Shown: piece after piece, positions 1 through 8,816 of the stretch
Layout of the letters: each line of letters starts with the position of its first letter
How positions within the stretch are numbered: position 1 is the first letter of the stretch
Assembly: GCF_007896895.1 (NCBI RefSeq)
Contig: NZ_VOGW01000168.1
Span: 1-39,124 of the forward strand
Direction: 5' to 3'
Origin: Streptomyces misionensis
GTDB lineage: Bacteria; Actinomycetota; Actinomycetes; Streptomycetales; Streptomycetaceae
Length of the DNA: 39,124 nucleotides
The notes under the pieces: model-generated
What the model was told of the DNA's origin: nothing
The model's input: only the letters and a program-made list of their open reading frames with translations
Databases searched by the model: none
Translations under genes and position numbers: made by a program

Positions 1-2
1 AT

Positions 3-362
3 GTCCGGTTCTACGCCGAGGTCATGAAGCAGATCGCGATACCGGCAAAGCAGCACACCAAGAGCAACTACGACGCGTTCGTGCACCTGCCCATCGAGTT
101 CCCGATCGTTGAGGACGGACACCGCCCGGTCAACGAGCGCTTCCGCCAGCTCGCCGAGCAGCTGCTCCTGGAGACCCTGGACGAGCTGGAGATCCCGGTG
201 CACATCGTCGGCGGCACGATTCCCGAGCGACTCGCGAGGATCGTCGAGATCTTCGACTTCCCGCAGGTGATGACCATCGAGCAGGCCATCGCCAGGGCCG
301 AGGAAGAGTATGCGCAGCTCGACACCCGCAACGAGCTGGAGCGCATGGCTGACGCCGCCTGA
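3..362 (+). CDS. P-loop ATPase A, left-arm copy, 5' end cut by window
   Basis: This is the C-terminal 119 codons of the protein encoded whole at 11879-12580 on the minus strand. The reading frame is open from base 3 and the stop is at 360-362. The P-loop and the first half of the protein lie outside the window, so it is not known whether this copy is complete. It is followed 62 bases later by ATPase B on the same strand. Confidence 0.75.
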   Translation, partial: VRFYAEVMKQIAIPAKQHTKSNYDAFVHLPIEFPIVEDGHRPVNERFRQLAEQLLLETLDELEIPVHIVGGTIPERLARIVEIFDFPQVMTIEQAIARAEEEYAQLDTRNELERMADAA

Positions 363-424
363 CGGCTCACCCCGGCAGGCAGTGTGCCTGCCCCCTCACC
401 GACTTCGACTTTTGAGAGGTACGC

Positions 425-1030
425 ATGCGCATCGCTTTCGTCGGCGCGTACGGCAACGGCAAGACGACGCTCACCACCGAACTGTCCAAGAAGCTCGGCC
501 TGGAGCGAACCCACGGCAGCGCCATGCGCGACCCGGCCGGCGGCACGCCCAAGGCTCTGGAGGAGACAACCGAGCCCGAGCTGATCCAGCTCGCCGTGCG
601 CCGCTTCACCGAGCGGGCCGTCGAAGAGGCCGCGCACCCGGAGGGTTTCCTGTCGGACGGTTCCGTGCTGCACGAGTGGGTGTACAGCAAGGTCCGCCTG
701 GCCGTCGGCCGCTTCCCGGAGCCGACCGACACGCTGGCCGAAGCGGTGCGCGAGCCACGCACGCGGCTCTTCGAGGAGGTCGTAGACCAGCTGGGCCTGC
801 TCGCCAAGGAGCACGCCCGCACCGGTTACGACGTGTTCATCCACTGCCCCGTCGAGTTTCCGCTGCCGGAAGGCGTCGACCCCATCAGCGAGAGCTTCCG
901 CACACTGTCGGACGAGCTCATGCTCGACATCCTCAAGACGCTCGACATCCCCGTGCACATCGTCACCGGAACGTTCGAGGAGCGCCTGAACCAGATCCTC
1001 AGCATCCCTGGCGTGTCCGACTCCGCCTGA
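425..1030 (+). CDS. P-loop ATPase B, AAA/NadR-kinase-like (left-arm copy)
   Basis: The 201-residue protein has a Walker A motif GAYGNGKT at residues 7-14 straight after a hydrophobic first strand, as in small AAA-type or kinase-like ATP/GTP-binding proteins of actinomycetes. Its layout parallels ATPase A: P-loop, then a DGSxLHEW motif, then FIHCPVEFPL against VHLPIEFPI in A, then IPVHIVTGTFEERL against IPVHIVGGTIPERL. The two are therefore tandem paralogues. Substrate and role are unknown. It sits between ATPase A (62 bases upstream) and the flavin oxidoreductase (121 bases downstream), all on one strand, so co-transcription is likely. The identical mirror copy is at 11211-11816. Confidence 0.85.
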   Translation: MRIAFVGAYGNGKTTLTTELSKKLGLERTHGSAMRDPAGGTPKALEETTEPELIQLAVRRFTERAVEEAAHPEGFLSDGSVLHEWVYSKVRLAVGRFPEPTDTLAEAVREPRTRLFEEVVDQLGLLAKEHARTGYDVFIHCPVEFPLPEGVDPISESFRTLSDELMLDILKTLDIPVHIVTGTFEERLNQILSIPGVSDSA

Positions 1031-1151
1031 TGCCCAGGGTCCCCTCCAGCCCGCGCACGGCCGGGCAGCAGGCACGCGCAGCCGCCCAGGTCCGGCTCTG
1101 GCATGTCGTCGCCCCGTACCCCACTTTCCCCTTCCAAGCCGAGGAGACACC

Positions 1152-2312
1152 TTGCACACCGGAATCGGAGCGTTCCTCTCACCGCTGCACGCGCCCGGCC
1201 AGGACCCGCACCTGACCATCCGCCGCGACTTGCAACTGGTGGAGCACCTCGATGAGCTGAACTACGACGAGTGCTGGGTCGGCGAGCACCACTCCCTGGC
1301 GTGGCCGACGATCGGTGCACCGGAGAGCTTCATCGCAGCCGCCGCGGAGCGGACCAGCCAGATCAAGCTGGCCAACGGCGTCGTCCCACTGCCCTTCCAT
1401 CACCCGTACAACGTCGCGAGCCGGGCGATCATGCTCGACCATCTGTCGCGCGGCCGCTACATCCTCGGCGTGGGCCCGGGTGCCACGCCCAACGACGCCC
1501 ACCAGTTCGGTGTCGATCAGGATCAGCTCAAGCGTATGGCCAGCGAGGCGATCCCTGCCGTCCGTGAGCTGGTCAACGGCGAAGAGCGCGTCAGTGCCAA
1601 GAGCGACTGGTTCGTGCTGCAGGACGCCAAGATGCAGCTGCCCCGCTACAGCAAGCCGGGTATCGAGATGGCGATCTCCAGCGTCGGATCGGCCAACAGT
1701 CCCAAGGTTGCAGGCCAGTTCGGCCTGAGCCTGGTCTCCTGGGGCGCTCCCCCGCCCGGCGCACCGGCCGTCGACCTCGCGCAGCAGTGGCGTTACGCTC
1801 AGGAAGCGGCCGAGGAGCACGGCAACACGATGGACCGCGCCAAGTGGCGCGTAGTGGCTCCGCTGTACATCGCCGAGACCCGTGAGGAGGCCTACCGCGA
1901 CGCTCGGGAGGGCTTTTCGAAGTGGCTCTGGGACTACTGGGGCAAGGCCGCAGGGTTCGACGTGGCCTCAAGTATGGAGGGGGTCAAGCCCTCTCAGGAG
2001 CTCGAGGCCGGCGTTGAGAAGGGACTGGCGATCGTCGGGTCCGTCGAGGATGCGGCAGCCGCCATCCAGCGCCTGCAGGAGGAGACGGGCGGCTTCGGTA
2101 CGTTCCTCGTCTATGCCATGAACTGGGCCTCGTTCGAGAAAACGAAGCGGAGCTACGAGCTGCTTGCCGAACAGGTCGCGCCCCGCTTGTCGGGCAGTAC
2201 CACCCGGGGGGACGAATCGGTCCAGTGGAGCATCGACAACCGGCACGTCTTCCCGCATACGCAGGCCAGGCGCGATCGGGCCGAGCGTGAGGGACGGTCC
2301 GTGCACTCATAG
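1152..2312 (+). CDS. LLM-class flavin-dependent oxidoreductase (left-arm copy)
   Basis: The 386-residue protein belongs to the bacterial luciferase-like (LLM class) flavin monooxygenase family. It has the N-terminal strand IGAFLSPLH, the WVGEHHS motif near residue 38, and the RGRYILGVGPG segment typical of the TIM-barrel flavin site. Such enzymes use reduced FMN and oxygen to hydroxylate or oxidise a substrate; this substrate is unknown. The start is TTG at 1152, chosen because GAGGAG at 1141-1146 is correctly spaced and MHTGIGAFLSPLH matches the family start. It is the last gene after two ATPases on the same strand and converges on the SDR pseudogene, with a hairpin terminator between. The mirror copy is at 9929-11089. 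Confidence 0.9.
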   Translation: MHTGIGAFLSPLHAPGQDPHLTIRRDLQLVEHLDELNYDECWVGEHHSLAWPTIGAPESFIAAAAERTSQIKLANGVVPLPFHHPYNVASRAIMLDHLSRGRYILGVGPGATPNDAHQFGVDQDQLKRMASEAIPAVRELVNGEERVSAKSDWFVLQDAKMQLPRYSKPGIEMAISSVGSANSPKVAGQFGLSLVSWGAPPPGAPAVDLAQQWRYAQEAAEEHGNTMDRAKWRVVAPLYIAETREEAYRDAREGFSKWLWDYWGKAAGFDVASSMEGVKPSQELEAGVEKGLAIVGSVEDAAAAIQRLQEETGGFGTFLVYAMNWASFEKTKRSYELLAEQVAPRLSGSTTRGDESVQWSIDNRHVFPHTQARRDRAEREGRSVHS

Positions 2313-2327
2313 AGCGCACGCCGGTTT

Positions 2328-2358
2328 CCGGCTCGGGCGGTGTCTGCGCCCGAGCCGG
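2328..2358. terminator. Hairpin terminator between convergent LLM and SDR genes
   Basis: A perfect 12-bp stem (2328-2339 with 2347-2358) with a 7-base loop is followed by a smaller stem (2362-2367 with 2373-2378). It lies between the stop codons of two convergent genes, so it could stop transcription from both sides. Confidence 0.7.
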
Positions 2359-2394
2359 ACTCGCGGCGAACTGCCGCGAAGGGAACGTGTCGGG

Positions 2395-3137
2395 TCAAGC
2401 TGTGGCTGTGGCGCCACTGTCGACCGGGACAGCGGCACCCGTGACGAATGAGGACTGGTCGCTGCACAGCCATGCGGCAGCTCGTGCGATCTCGAGCGGG
2501 TCCGCCATCCTGTGCTGCACCGACTCTGCCATGAAGTCGCCTTCCAGACTCGGGTGCGTCGTAATGATCTGCTGCATCATCTCGGTCCTGGTCACCCCGA
2601 CGACCAAAGCATTGACCCGCACCCCTTGTCGTCCGTAGTCGGCTGCAGCAGCTTTGGCCATCCCGATAACTGCGTGCTTCGCGGCAACGTAGGCGGCGGA
2701 GGCGCCTGTGGCGGCTACGCCAGCGACGCTCGAGGTGTTGACCACTGCACCGCCACCGCCCGCCAGCATCGCCGGGATCTGTTGCACAAGGCAGTTCCAT
2801 ACGCCGCGGACGTTTACCTCCATCGTGCGGTCGTAGACGTCGGTGCCGATCTCGTGCAAAGGGGCGCTGGCAGAGGCGAAGCTGGCGTTGTTGAATGCCT
2901 CGTCGAGTTGGCCGAAAGTCTCCACTGCACCGCGTACGGCGCGTTCGACGTCCTCTAGGCGGCAGACATCCCCGGTGATGGCCAGGGCTCGGCCGCGATC
3001 CGAACAGATCCGCCCGGCCAGCTCTGCCAGTCGGCTTTCACCTCGCGCCATGAGCACGACGGCTGCCTCCTGGGCGGCGAACAGTTCGGCCGCGCCCGCT
3101 GTACGGCGCGGTCCAGGCCGTCGGAGACGATGCCCAT
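2395..3137 (-). pseudogene. SDR dehydrogenase lacking the Rossmann start (left-arm copy)
   Basis: From about residue 20 onward the frame reads as a classical short-chain dehydrogenase: AELFAAQ helix, FNNAS (NNAG variant), NTSSVAG catalytic serine, YVAAK catalytic Tyr/Lys and a C-terminal VDSGA. The start ATGGGCATCGTCTCCGACGG at 3137 has a ribosome site (GGAAG) but lies in a different frame from the body. The TGxxxGIG cofactor motif is missing. A short internal deletion with a frame change just after MGIVSDGLD explains this. Without that motif NAD(P) binding is unlikely. This copy reads AGGGG where the right-arm copy (9104-9846) reads ASGGG, the only arm difference I found. A downstream alternative start would still lack the cofactor motif. 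Confidence 0.7.
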
Positions 3138-3171
3138 CGGTCGGGCTTCCTTTCAAGACAGGCCGTACGGG

Positions 3172-3204
3172 CCCCTGCCGGACAATCACTCGGCCCGGCA
3201 GGGG
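3172..3204. terminator. Hairpin between merR and SDR pseudogene (left arm)
   Basis: A perfect 10-bp stem (3172-3181 with 3195-3204) with a 13-base loop lies downstream of merR and upstream of the SDR start. It probably terminates merR transcription. The mirror is at 9037-9069. Confidence 0.5.
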
Positions 3205-3424
3205 AAATCGGTGCCGGCCCGGGCGATCGCGCGCGACAGGGGCGCCCCAGGGGCCCTCTCGCGGCTGTAAAGCTGTAGGGTCTCGCCGGTCCTGTCGGCC
3301 TGACGGGCCTGTGAACTGCGGCTTCACCCGCTGTCTCAAAACCTTTCGGTCTCCCGGTGTCTCAGCTTTGGCCGGGATTGCGAAGGGGCGGAGCAGTCGC
3401 GGATGCGCGGGAGCGGGCGCAGAC

Positions 3425-3784
3425 TTACGCGAGTGCCGGCATGTGAGTCCGGGAAGCGGAGATGAGGGCGGCCAGCGAGGTGCGCGTTTCCGACAATACG
3501 GAGATCCGGTCATCCAGACCCTGCAGGTGCTCCTGGAGGGTCTCCAGCCGGCATTCGGCGACCGTGCCGTCCTGGCGAACGCAGGGCAGAAGATCGCGGA
3601 TGACCCGGGTCGGGAGGCCGGCGTCCAGCAGCGCGCGAATGCGGCGAACTGCCGCGGGAGCGTCGTCGTCGTAGCGACGGTGGCCGCTGTCGAGACGGTA
3701 GGACGCCAGGAGGCCCTGTTCCTCGTAGTAGCGCAGAAGCCGGACGGAGGTGTCCGTCGCGGCGGCGAGCTCGCCGATCTTCAT
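3425..3784 (-). CDS. MerR-family transcriptional regulator (left-arm copy)
   Basis: The 119-residue protein starts MKIGELAAATDTSVRLLRYYEEQGLL, the signature winged-helix DNA-binding start of MerR regulators, followed by the GHRRYDDDA wing. A short dimerisation helix runs to the C-terminus. There is no cysteine-rich metal site (only Cys at LLPCV and AECRL), so an organic effector is more likely than a metal. It is divergent from the ABM-type protein at 3844, with an operator-like dyad between them, so control of that gene and autoregulation are likely. The start is ATG at 3784 with GAGGAG upstream. The mirror copy is at 8457-8816. Confidence 0.92.
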   Translation of the reverse strand: MKIGELAAATDTSVRLLRYYEEQGLLASYRLDSGHRRYDDDAPAAVRRIRALLDAGLPTRVIRDLLPCVRQDGTVAECRLETLQEHLQGLDDRISVLSETRTSLAALISASRTHMPALA

Positions 3785-3811
3785 GTGTCGCTCCTCACAG
3801 CCCCTTGAATC

Positions 3812-3825
3812 TCACATTGATGTGA
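3812..3825. promoter_or_regulatory. Candidate MerR operator dyad (left arm)
   Basis: TCACATTGATGTGA has perfect 6-bp arms around a TG centre and sits in the 59-bp gap between divergent merR and the ABM gene. On the merR strand a TTGTTG/TAAAAT pair 16 bp apart just upstream could be its promoter. The mirror copy is at 8416-8429. Confidence 0.55.
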
Positions 3826-3843
3826 CATTTTAGCGTGAGGGCC

Positions 3844-4176
3844 ATGACCAACAACACAGATCACCCCATCGCCCTCTACGGATTCCTCCGCCCCAGGCCG
3901 GAGCGCGCGGACGAGGTCCGGAGCATCCTGTCCGCCTTCGTGGAACCCACCCGGCAGGAGCCCGGCAACCTGCAGTACCACCTGCACGAGCACGAGGACG
4001 GCCGCTTCTTCCTGTACGAGGTCTGGCGTTCACAGGAGGATCTGGACCGGCACAACGCGACGCCCCCGCTGAGGGCCTTTCTGGAGAACCTGCCGGCCTT
4101 CCTGGAGGGAGCCCCGGAGGGCTACTTCGACACGATGCTCAGCCCCTACCCCGAGGCCGAACCGGCTACCGCCTGA
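3844..4176 (+). CDS. Antibiotic biosynthesis monooxygenase (ABM)-type protein, left-arm copy
   Basis: A protein of about 110 residues with the dimeric ferredoxin-like ABM fold pattern: IALYGFLRPRPERADEVRSIL, then EPGNLQYHLHEHEDGRFFLYEVWRSQEDLDRH, then AFLENLPAFLEG. These small cofactor-free enzymes (YgiN or ActVA-Orf6 type) oxidise quinols or aromatic polyketides, but many have no known substrate. I chose ATG at 3844, preceded by GTGAGG, over a GTG three codons upstream. It is divergent from merR, which probably controls it. The IS5 remnant begins 74 bases downstream. The mirror copy is at 8065-8397. Confidence 0.85.
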   Translation: MTNNTDHPIALYGFLRPRPERADEVRSILSAFVEPTRQEPGNLQYHLHEHEDGRFFLYEVWRSQEDLDRHNATPPLRAFLENLPAFLEGAPEGYFDTMLSPYPEAEPATA

Positions 4177-4211
4177 GAGGTCGTTTTCTCCCGATGTTTT
4201 ATCCCGGAATA

Positions 4212-4907
4212 AGACCGTGTCCTATGTGGTGAGGCGTCGTTGAACTCTGCATGGGGCGGGGCACGTGGAGTTGGATTGTTCCGGACGGGTTGTGGGAGAT
4301 CGCGAAGCCGCTGATCCCGCCGTCGAAGGTGCGGCCGCAAGGCGGCGGTACGCAGGACACACCTGATGAGACGCTCTTCGCCGCGATCATCTACGTCCTG
4401 GTATCCGGGTGTGCCTGGCGTGCGTTGCCCCTGTGCTTCGGCATCTCGAAGTCGACCGCCCACCGGCGGTTCTTGATCTGGTCCAGAGCCGGTGTCTGGG
4501 GCCGTCTCCACGAGGCCGTGTTGCACCGGCTCGACGACGCCGGCCTGGTCGACGTCACGCGGACCGTCCTCGACACCGCCCACGTCCGCGCTAAAAAAGG
4601 GGCGAACACACAGGTCCGAGCCCCGTGGACCGGGGCAAGCCGGGTTCCAAGATGCACATCCTGTCGGACGCGAACGGCCTGCCCCTCCTCGTCGGCGTCT
4701 CCGCCGGCAACACCCACGACAGCGAAGGGCTGAAACCGATGGTGGAGGGTCACCAAACGAGACACGACCCTCACCGCGGCCGGTACTTCAAGCCCCAGCG
4801 CCTGCACGCGGACAAAGCCTATGACCGCGCTGACCTGCGCAGGTGGCTGCGCGGTAAGCGCATCGGAGTGCGCATCGCCCGCAAGGGCATCGAGTCCAGC
4901 GAGCGAT
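4212..4907 (+). mobile_element. Truncated IS5-family element (left arm)
   Basis: The left end is probably near GACCGTGTCCTATGTG at 4212, just before the transposase start at 4251. The right end is missing: the element stops at 4907 where the IS481-type element begins, and the sequence beyond that element at 5981 does not continue IS5. A simple insertion of IS481 into IS5 is therefore not enough; a further deletion or rearrangement occurred. Confidence 0.65.
4251..4907 (+). pseudogene. IS5-family transposase, two-frame and 3'-truncated (left arm)
   Basis: Frame one (4251 to about 4600) reads WSWIVPDGLWEIAKPLIPPS, then GCAWRALP, then VLDTAHVRAKKG with the first catalytic Asp. The protein continues in the -1 frame as GEHTGPSPVDRGKPGSKMH and reaches DKAYD, the second Asp. 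The switch falls on an A6G4 run at 4593-4602, typical of IS5-family programmed frameshifting. The C-terminus, including the catalytic Glu region, is lost where the IS481-type end starts at about 4908, so the enzyme is dead. The mirror copy is at 7334-7990. Confidence 0.85.
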
Positions 4908-5980
4908 TAGGTGTGCTGTCCCGGGGCGTTGGTGACACGCGGGCTGGGTGCTTGAACGGGTGAGGGCCTTCTGGGTTCGGTGTGGATTGCGAAGTCTGCA
5001 CCGATGTCCAGGAGGCCCTCGTGTCCCACCGTAATGCCCCGCTGACCCCGACCGGGAGGCTGCGTCTGGCCCGGTGTGTCGTGGACGACGGCTGGCCGCT
5101 GCGCAGGGCCGCGGAACGCTTCCAGGTCAGCCACACCACCGCCGCACGCTGGGCCGGCCGCTACCGCCAGCTGGGCGAGGCCGGGATGCACGACCGCTCC
5201 AGCCGCCCGCACCACAGCCCGCGCCGGACGCCTGCCGGGATCGAGGCGGAGGTGGTGCGGATGCGGCGCGAGCACCGCATCGGCCCGCTGCGGCTCGCCG
5301 CCCGCACCCGGATCGCCGCCTCCACCGCCCACCGCATCCTCGTGAGGCACGGCCTGCCCCCACTGGCAGCCTGCGACCGGGCCACCGGAACCAGTCCGCC
5401 GCTACGAACGCTCCCGTCCCGGCGAACTCATCCACATCGACGTCAAGAAACCCGGCCGCATCCCCGACGGCGGCGGCCACAAAGTCCTCGGCCGAGCGGC
5501 CGGCCGGGCCAACCAGGACCGCCGAAACGGCACCGGATACGCCTACCCGCACACCGCCCTGGACGACCACTCCCGCCTGGCCTACACCGAGCACCTGCCC
5601 GACGAGACCGCCGCCACCTGCGCGGCCTTTCTACGACGAGCAACTGCCTGGTTCGCCCAGCAGGGCGTCACCGTCGAACGGGTCCTGACCGACAACGCCT
5701 GGGCCTACACCAAGAACACCTGGCGCGACACCTGCCGCGAGCTGGGCATCAGCCCCCGCTGGACCAGGCCCTGGCGCCCGCAGACCAACGGCAAGGTCGA
5801 ACGCTTCCCCCGCACCCTGCTCGACGAATGGGCCTACCAGCGGCCCTACACCTCAGAAGCCGAACGACAGGCCGCGTTTCCCGACTGGCTCGACTGGTAC
5901 AACCACCACCGACCCCACACCGGCATCAGCGGCCAACCACCCGCCAGCCGCGTCACCAACCTGTCCGAACAACACACCTA
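4908..5980 (+). mobile_element. IS481-type insertion sequence (left arm)
   Basis: The ends are imperfect inverted repeats: TAGGTGTGCTGTCC with GTTGGTGAC at the left (4908 onward), and the complement of TAGGTGTGTTGTTC with GTTGGTGAC at the right (ending 5980). A single transposase gene fills the element. I see no clear target duplication, since the two flanks belong to different insertion sequences. The mirror copy is at 6261-7333. Confidence 0.8.
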
Positions 5981-5981
5981 G
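5021..5981 (+). pseudogene. IS481-family transposase with frameshift (left arm)
   Basis: The start is GTG at 5021 after GGAGG (5011-5015). The N-terminal helix-turn-helix (RRAAERFQVSHTTAARWAGRYRQLGEAG) is intact. Near 5385, after ACDRATG, the frame must shift by one base to continue as RRYERSRPGELIHIDVKKPG, VLTDNAWAYTKNTW and NGKVERF, which hold the D, D and E of the rve integrase core. The stop is at 5979-5981. The His expected after VERF is Pro here. The same lesion is in the mirror copy (6260-7220), so it predates the arm duplication. No active product is expected unless ribosomes frameshift. Confidence 0.85.
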
Positions 5982-6038
5982 ACGAGTAGTTCCGAATGCG
6001 GGGTTCACGGACGTGGGGAGGGTGCCCAACATCGGGTT

Positions 6039-6120
6039 GTGACGACCGAGTTAGACACCCTCTTGACCGCACTGTACGTGCACATCGACGACCGTCTGAA
6101 GACCCCGCGCCGAGGCGGCC
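6039..6120 (+). pseudogene. IS982-like transposase N-terminal fragment ending at the palindrome axis
   Basis: GTG at 6039 opens VTTELDTLLTALYVHIDD, followed by RLKTPRRGGRP. This matches the start of IS982-family transposases common in Streptomyces. About 27 codons remain before the sequence turns back on itself at 6120/6121. Beyond the axis the frame reads the complement of itself and has no homology. The family assignment rests on recall of the conserved start only. Confidence 0.6.
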
Positions 6121-6202
6121 GGCCGCCTCGGCGCGGGGTCTTCAGACGGTCGTCGATGTGCACGTACAGTGCGGTCAAGAGGGTGTCTAACTCGGTCGTC
6201 AC
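6121..6202 (-). pseudogene. IS982-like transposase N-terminal fragment, right-arm mirror
   Basis: Exact mirror of 6039-6120. The start codon is at 6202 on the minus strand and the fragment runs into the axis at 6121. The two half-genes meet head to head. Confidence 0.6.
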
Positions 6203-6259
6203 AACCCGATGTTGGGCACCCTCCCCACGTCCGTGAACCCCGCATTCGGAACTACTCGT

Positions 6260-7220
6260 CTAGGTGTGTTGTTCGGACAGGTTGGTGACGCGGCTGGCGG
6301 GTGGTTGGCCGCTGATGCCGGTGTGGGGTCGGTGGTGGTTGTACCAGTCGAGCCAGTCGGGAAACGCGGCCTGTCGTTCGGCTTCTGAGGTGTAGGGCCG
6401 CTGGTAGGCCCATTCGTCGAGCAGGGTGCGGTGGAAGCGTTCGACCTTGCCGTTGGTCTGCGGGCGCCAGGGCCTGGTCCAGCGGGGGCTGATGCCCAGC
6501 TCGCGGCAGGTGTCGCGCCAGGTGTTCTTGGTGTAGGCCCAGGCGTTGTCGGTCAGGACCCGTTCGACGGTGACGCCCTGCTGGGCGAACCAGGCAGTTG
6601 CTCGTCGTAGAAAGGCCGCGCAGGTGGCGGCGGTCTCGTCGGGCAGGTGCTCGGTGTAGGCCAGGCGGGAGTGGTCGTCCAGGGCGGTGTGCGGGTAGGC
6701 GTATCCGGTGCCGTTTCGGCGGTCCTGGTTGGCCCGGCCGGCCGCTCGGCCGAGGACTTTGTGGCCGCCGCCGTCGGGGATGCGGCCGGGTTTCTTGACG
6801 TCGATGTGGATGAGTTCGCCGGGACGGGAGCGTTCGTAGCGGCGGACTGGTTCCGGTGGCCCGGTCGCAGGCTGCCAGTGGGGGCAGGCCGTGCCTCACG
6901 AGGATGCGGTGGGCGGTGGAGGCGGCGATCCGGGTGCGGGCGGCGAGCCGCAGCGGGCCGATGCGGTGCTCGCGCCGCATCCGCACCACCTCCGCCTCGA
7001 TCCCGGCAGGCGTCCGGCGCGGGCTGTGGTGCGGGCGGCTGGAGCGGTCGTGCATCCCGGCCTCGCCCAGCTGGCGGTAGCGGCCGGCCCAGCGTGCGGC
7101 GGTGGTGTGGCTGACCTGGAAGCGTTCCGCGGCCCTGCGCAGCGGCCAGCCGTCGTCCACGACACACCGGGCCAGACGCAGCCTCCCGGTCGGGGTCAGC
7201 GGGGCATTACGGTGGGACAC
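6260..7220 (-). pseudogene. IS481-family transposase with frameshift (right arm)
   Basis: Identical to the left-arm gene at 5021-5981, including the one-base frame shift after ACDRATG and the VERFPRT variant. The helix-turn-helix lies in the first frame; the DDE core (HIDVKK, VLTDNAW, NGKVERF) lies in the shifted frame. Confidence 0.85.
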
Positions 7221-7333
7221 GAGGGCCTCCTGGACATCGGTGCAGACTTCGCAATCCACACCGAACCCAGAAGGCCCTCACCCGTTCAAGCACCCAGCCC
7301 GCGTGTCACCAACGCCCCGGGACAGCACACCTA
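6261..7333 (-). mobile_element. IS481-type insertion sequence (right arm)
   Basis: Mirror copy of 4908-5980, with the same imperfect terminal inverted repeats and the same frameshifted transposase. Confidence 0.8.
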
Positions 7334-7990
7334 ATCGCTCGCTGGACTCGATGCCCTTGCGGGCGATGCGCACTCCGATGCGCTTACCGCGCAGCCACCT
7401 GCGCAGGTCAGCGCGGTCATAGGCTTTGTCCGCGTGCAGGCGCTGGGGCTTGAAGTACCGGCCGCGGTGAGGGTCGTGTCTCGTTTGGTGACCCTCCACC
7501 ATCGGTTTCAGCCCTTCGCTGTCGTGGGTGTTGCCGGCGGAGACGCCGACGAGGAGGGGCAGGCCGTTCGCGTCCGACAGGATGTGCATCTTGGAACCCG
7601 GCTTGCCCCGGTCCACGGGGCTCGGACCTGTGTGTTCGCCCCTTTTTTAGCGCGGACGTGGGCGGTGTCGAGGACGGTCCGCGTGACGTCGACCAGGCCG
7701 GCGTCGTCGAGCCGGTGCAACACGGCCTCGTGGAGACGGCCCCAGACACCGGCTCTGGACCAGATCAAGAACCGCCGGTGGGCGGTCGACTTCGAGATGC
7801 CGAAGCACAGGGGCAACGCACGCCAGGCACACCCGGATACCAGGACGTAGATGATCGCGGCGAAGAGCGTCTCATCAGGTGTGTCCTGCGTACCGCCGCC
7901 TTGCGGCCGCACCTTCGACGGCGGGATCAGCGGCTTCGCGATCTCCCACAACCCGTCCGGAACAATCCAACTCCACGTGCCCCGCCCCAT
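7334..7990 (-). pseudogene. IS5-family transposase, two-frame and truncated (right arm)
   Basis: Identical to 4251-4907, with the start at 7990, an A6G4 frameshift run at 7639-7648, and loss of the C-terminal third at 7334. Confidence 0.85.
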
Positions 7991-8029
7991 GCAGAGTTCA
8001 ACGACGCCTCACCACATAGGACACGGTCT
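7334..8029 (-). mobile_element. Truncated IS5-family element (right arm)
   Basis: Mirror of 4212-4907. The element ends abruptly at 7334 against the IS481-type end. Confidence 0.65.
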
Positions 8030-8064
8030 TATTCCGGGATAAAACATCGGGAGAAAACGACCTC

Positions 8065-8397
8065 TCAGGCGGTAGCCGGTTCGGCCTCGGGGTAGGGGCT
8101 GAGCATCGTGTCGAAGTAGCCCTCCGGGGCTCCCTCCAGGAAGGCCGGCAGGTTCTCCAGAAAGGCCCTCAGCGGGGGCGTCGCGTTGTGCCGGTCCAGA
8201 TCCTCCTGTGAACGCCAGACCTCGTACAGGAAGAAGCGGCCGTCCTCGTGCTCGTGCAGGTGGTACTGCAGGTTGCCGGGCTCCTGCCGGGTGGGTTCCA
8301 CGAAGGCGGACAGGATGCTCCGGACCTCGTCCGCGCGCTCCGGCCTGGGGCGGAGGAATCCGTAGAGGGCGATGGGGTGATCTGTGTTGTTGGTCAT
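8065..8397 (-). CDS. ABM-type monooxygenase protein (right-arm copy)
   Basis: Identical mirror copy of 3844-4176: a small ABM-fold protein (EPGNLQYHLHEHEDGRFF core) divergent from merR at 8457. With both arms present the cell would carry two copies. Confidence 0.85.
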   Translation of the reverse strand: MTNNTDHPIALYGFLRPRPERADEVRSILSAFVEPTRQEPGNLQYHLHEHEDGRFFLYEVWRSQEDLDRHNATPPLRAFLENLPAFLEGAPEGYFDTMLSPYPEAEPATA

Positions 8398-8415
8398 GGC
8401 CCTCACGCTAAAATG

Positions 8416-8429
8416 TCACATCAATGTGA
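8416..8429. promoter_or_regulatory. Candidate MerR operator dyad (right arm)
   Basis: TCACATCAATGTGA has 6-bp perfect arms. It lies between merR (8457, plus) and the ABM gene (8397, minus), and mirrors 3812-3825. Confidence 0.55.
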
Positions 8430-8456
8430 GATTCAAGGGGCTGTGAGGAGCGACAC

Positions 8457-8816
8457 ATGAAGATCGGCGAGCTCGCCGCCGCGACGGACACCTCCGTCCG
8501 GCTTCTGCGCTACTACGAGGAACAGGGCCTCCTGGCGTCCTACCGTCTCGACAGCGGCCACCGTCGCTACGACGACGACGCTCCCGCGGCAGTTCGCCGC
8601 ATTCGCGCGCTGCTGGACGCCGGCCTCCCGACCCGGGTCATCCGCGATCTTCTGCCCTGCGTTCGCCAGGACGGCACGGTCGCCGAATGCCGGCTGGAGA
8701 CCCTCCAGGAGCACCTGCAGGGTCTGGATGACCGGATCTCCGTATTGTCGGAAACGCGCACCTCGCTGGCCGCCCTCATCTCCGCTTCCCGGACTCACAT
8801 GCCGGCACTCGCGTAA
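8457..8816 (+). CDS. MerR-family transcriptional regulator (right-arm copy)
   Basis: Identical mirror copy of 3425-3784. It is a 119-residue MerR regulator with the N-terminal winged helix MKIGELAAATDTSVRLLRYYEEQ and no obvious metal site. GAGGAG lies about 7 bases before the ATG. A hairpin at 9037-9069 separates it from the SDR pseudogene. Confidence 0.92.
   Translation: MKIGELAAATDTSVRLLRYYEEQGLLASYRLDSGHRRYDDDAPAAVRRIRALLDAGLPTRVIRDLLPCVRQDGTVAECRLETLQEHLQGLDDRISVLSETRTSLAALISASRTHMPALA

Noticed and set aside
6100..6141. Classical Streptomyces telomere at the axis
   Set aside because: The axis lacks the usual terminal sequence and multiple small palindromes of archetypal telomeres, and it lies inside a transposase gene start.
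5996..6245. Open frames crossing the palindrome axis (64-65 codons on both strands)
   Set aside because: They read the transposase start and then its own complement. They exist only because of the fold-back and are not genes.
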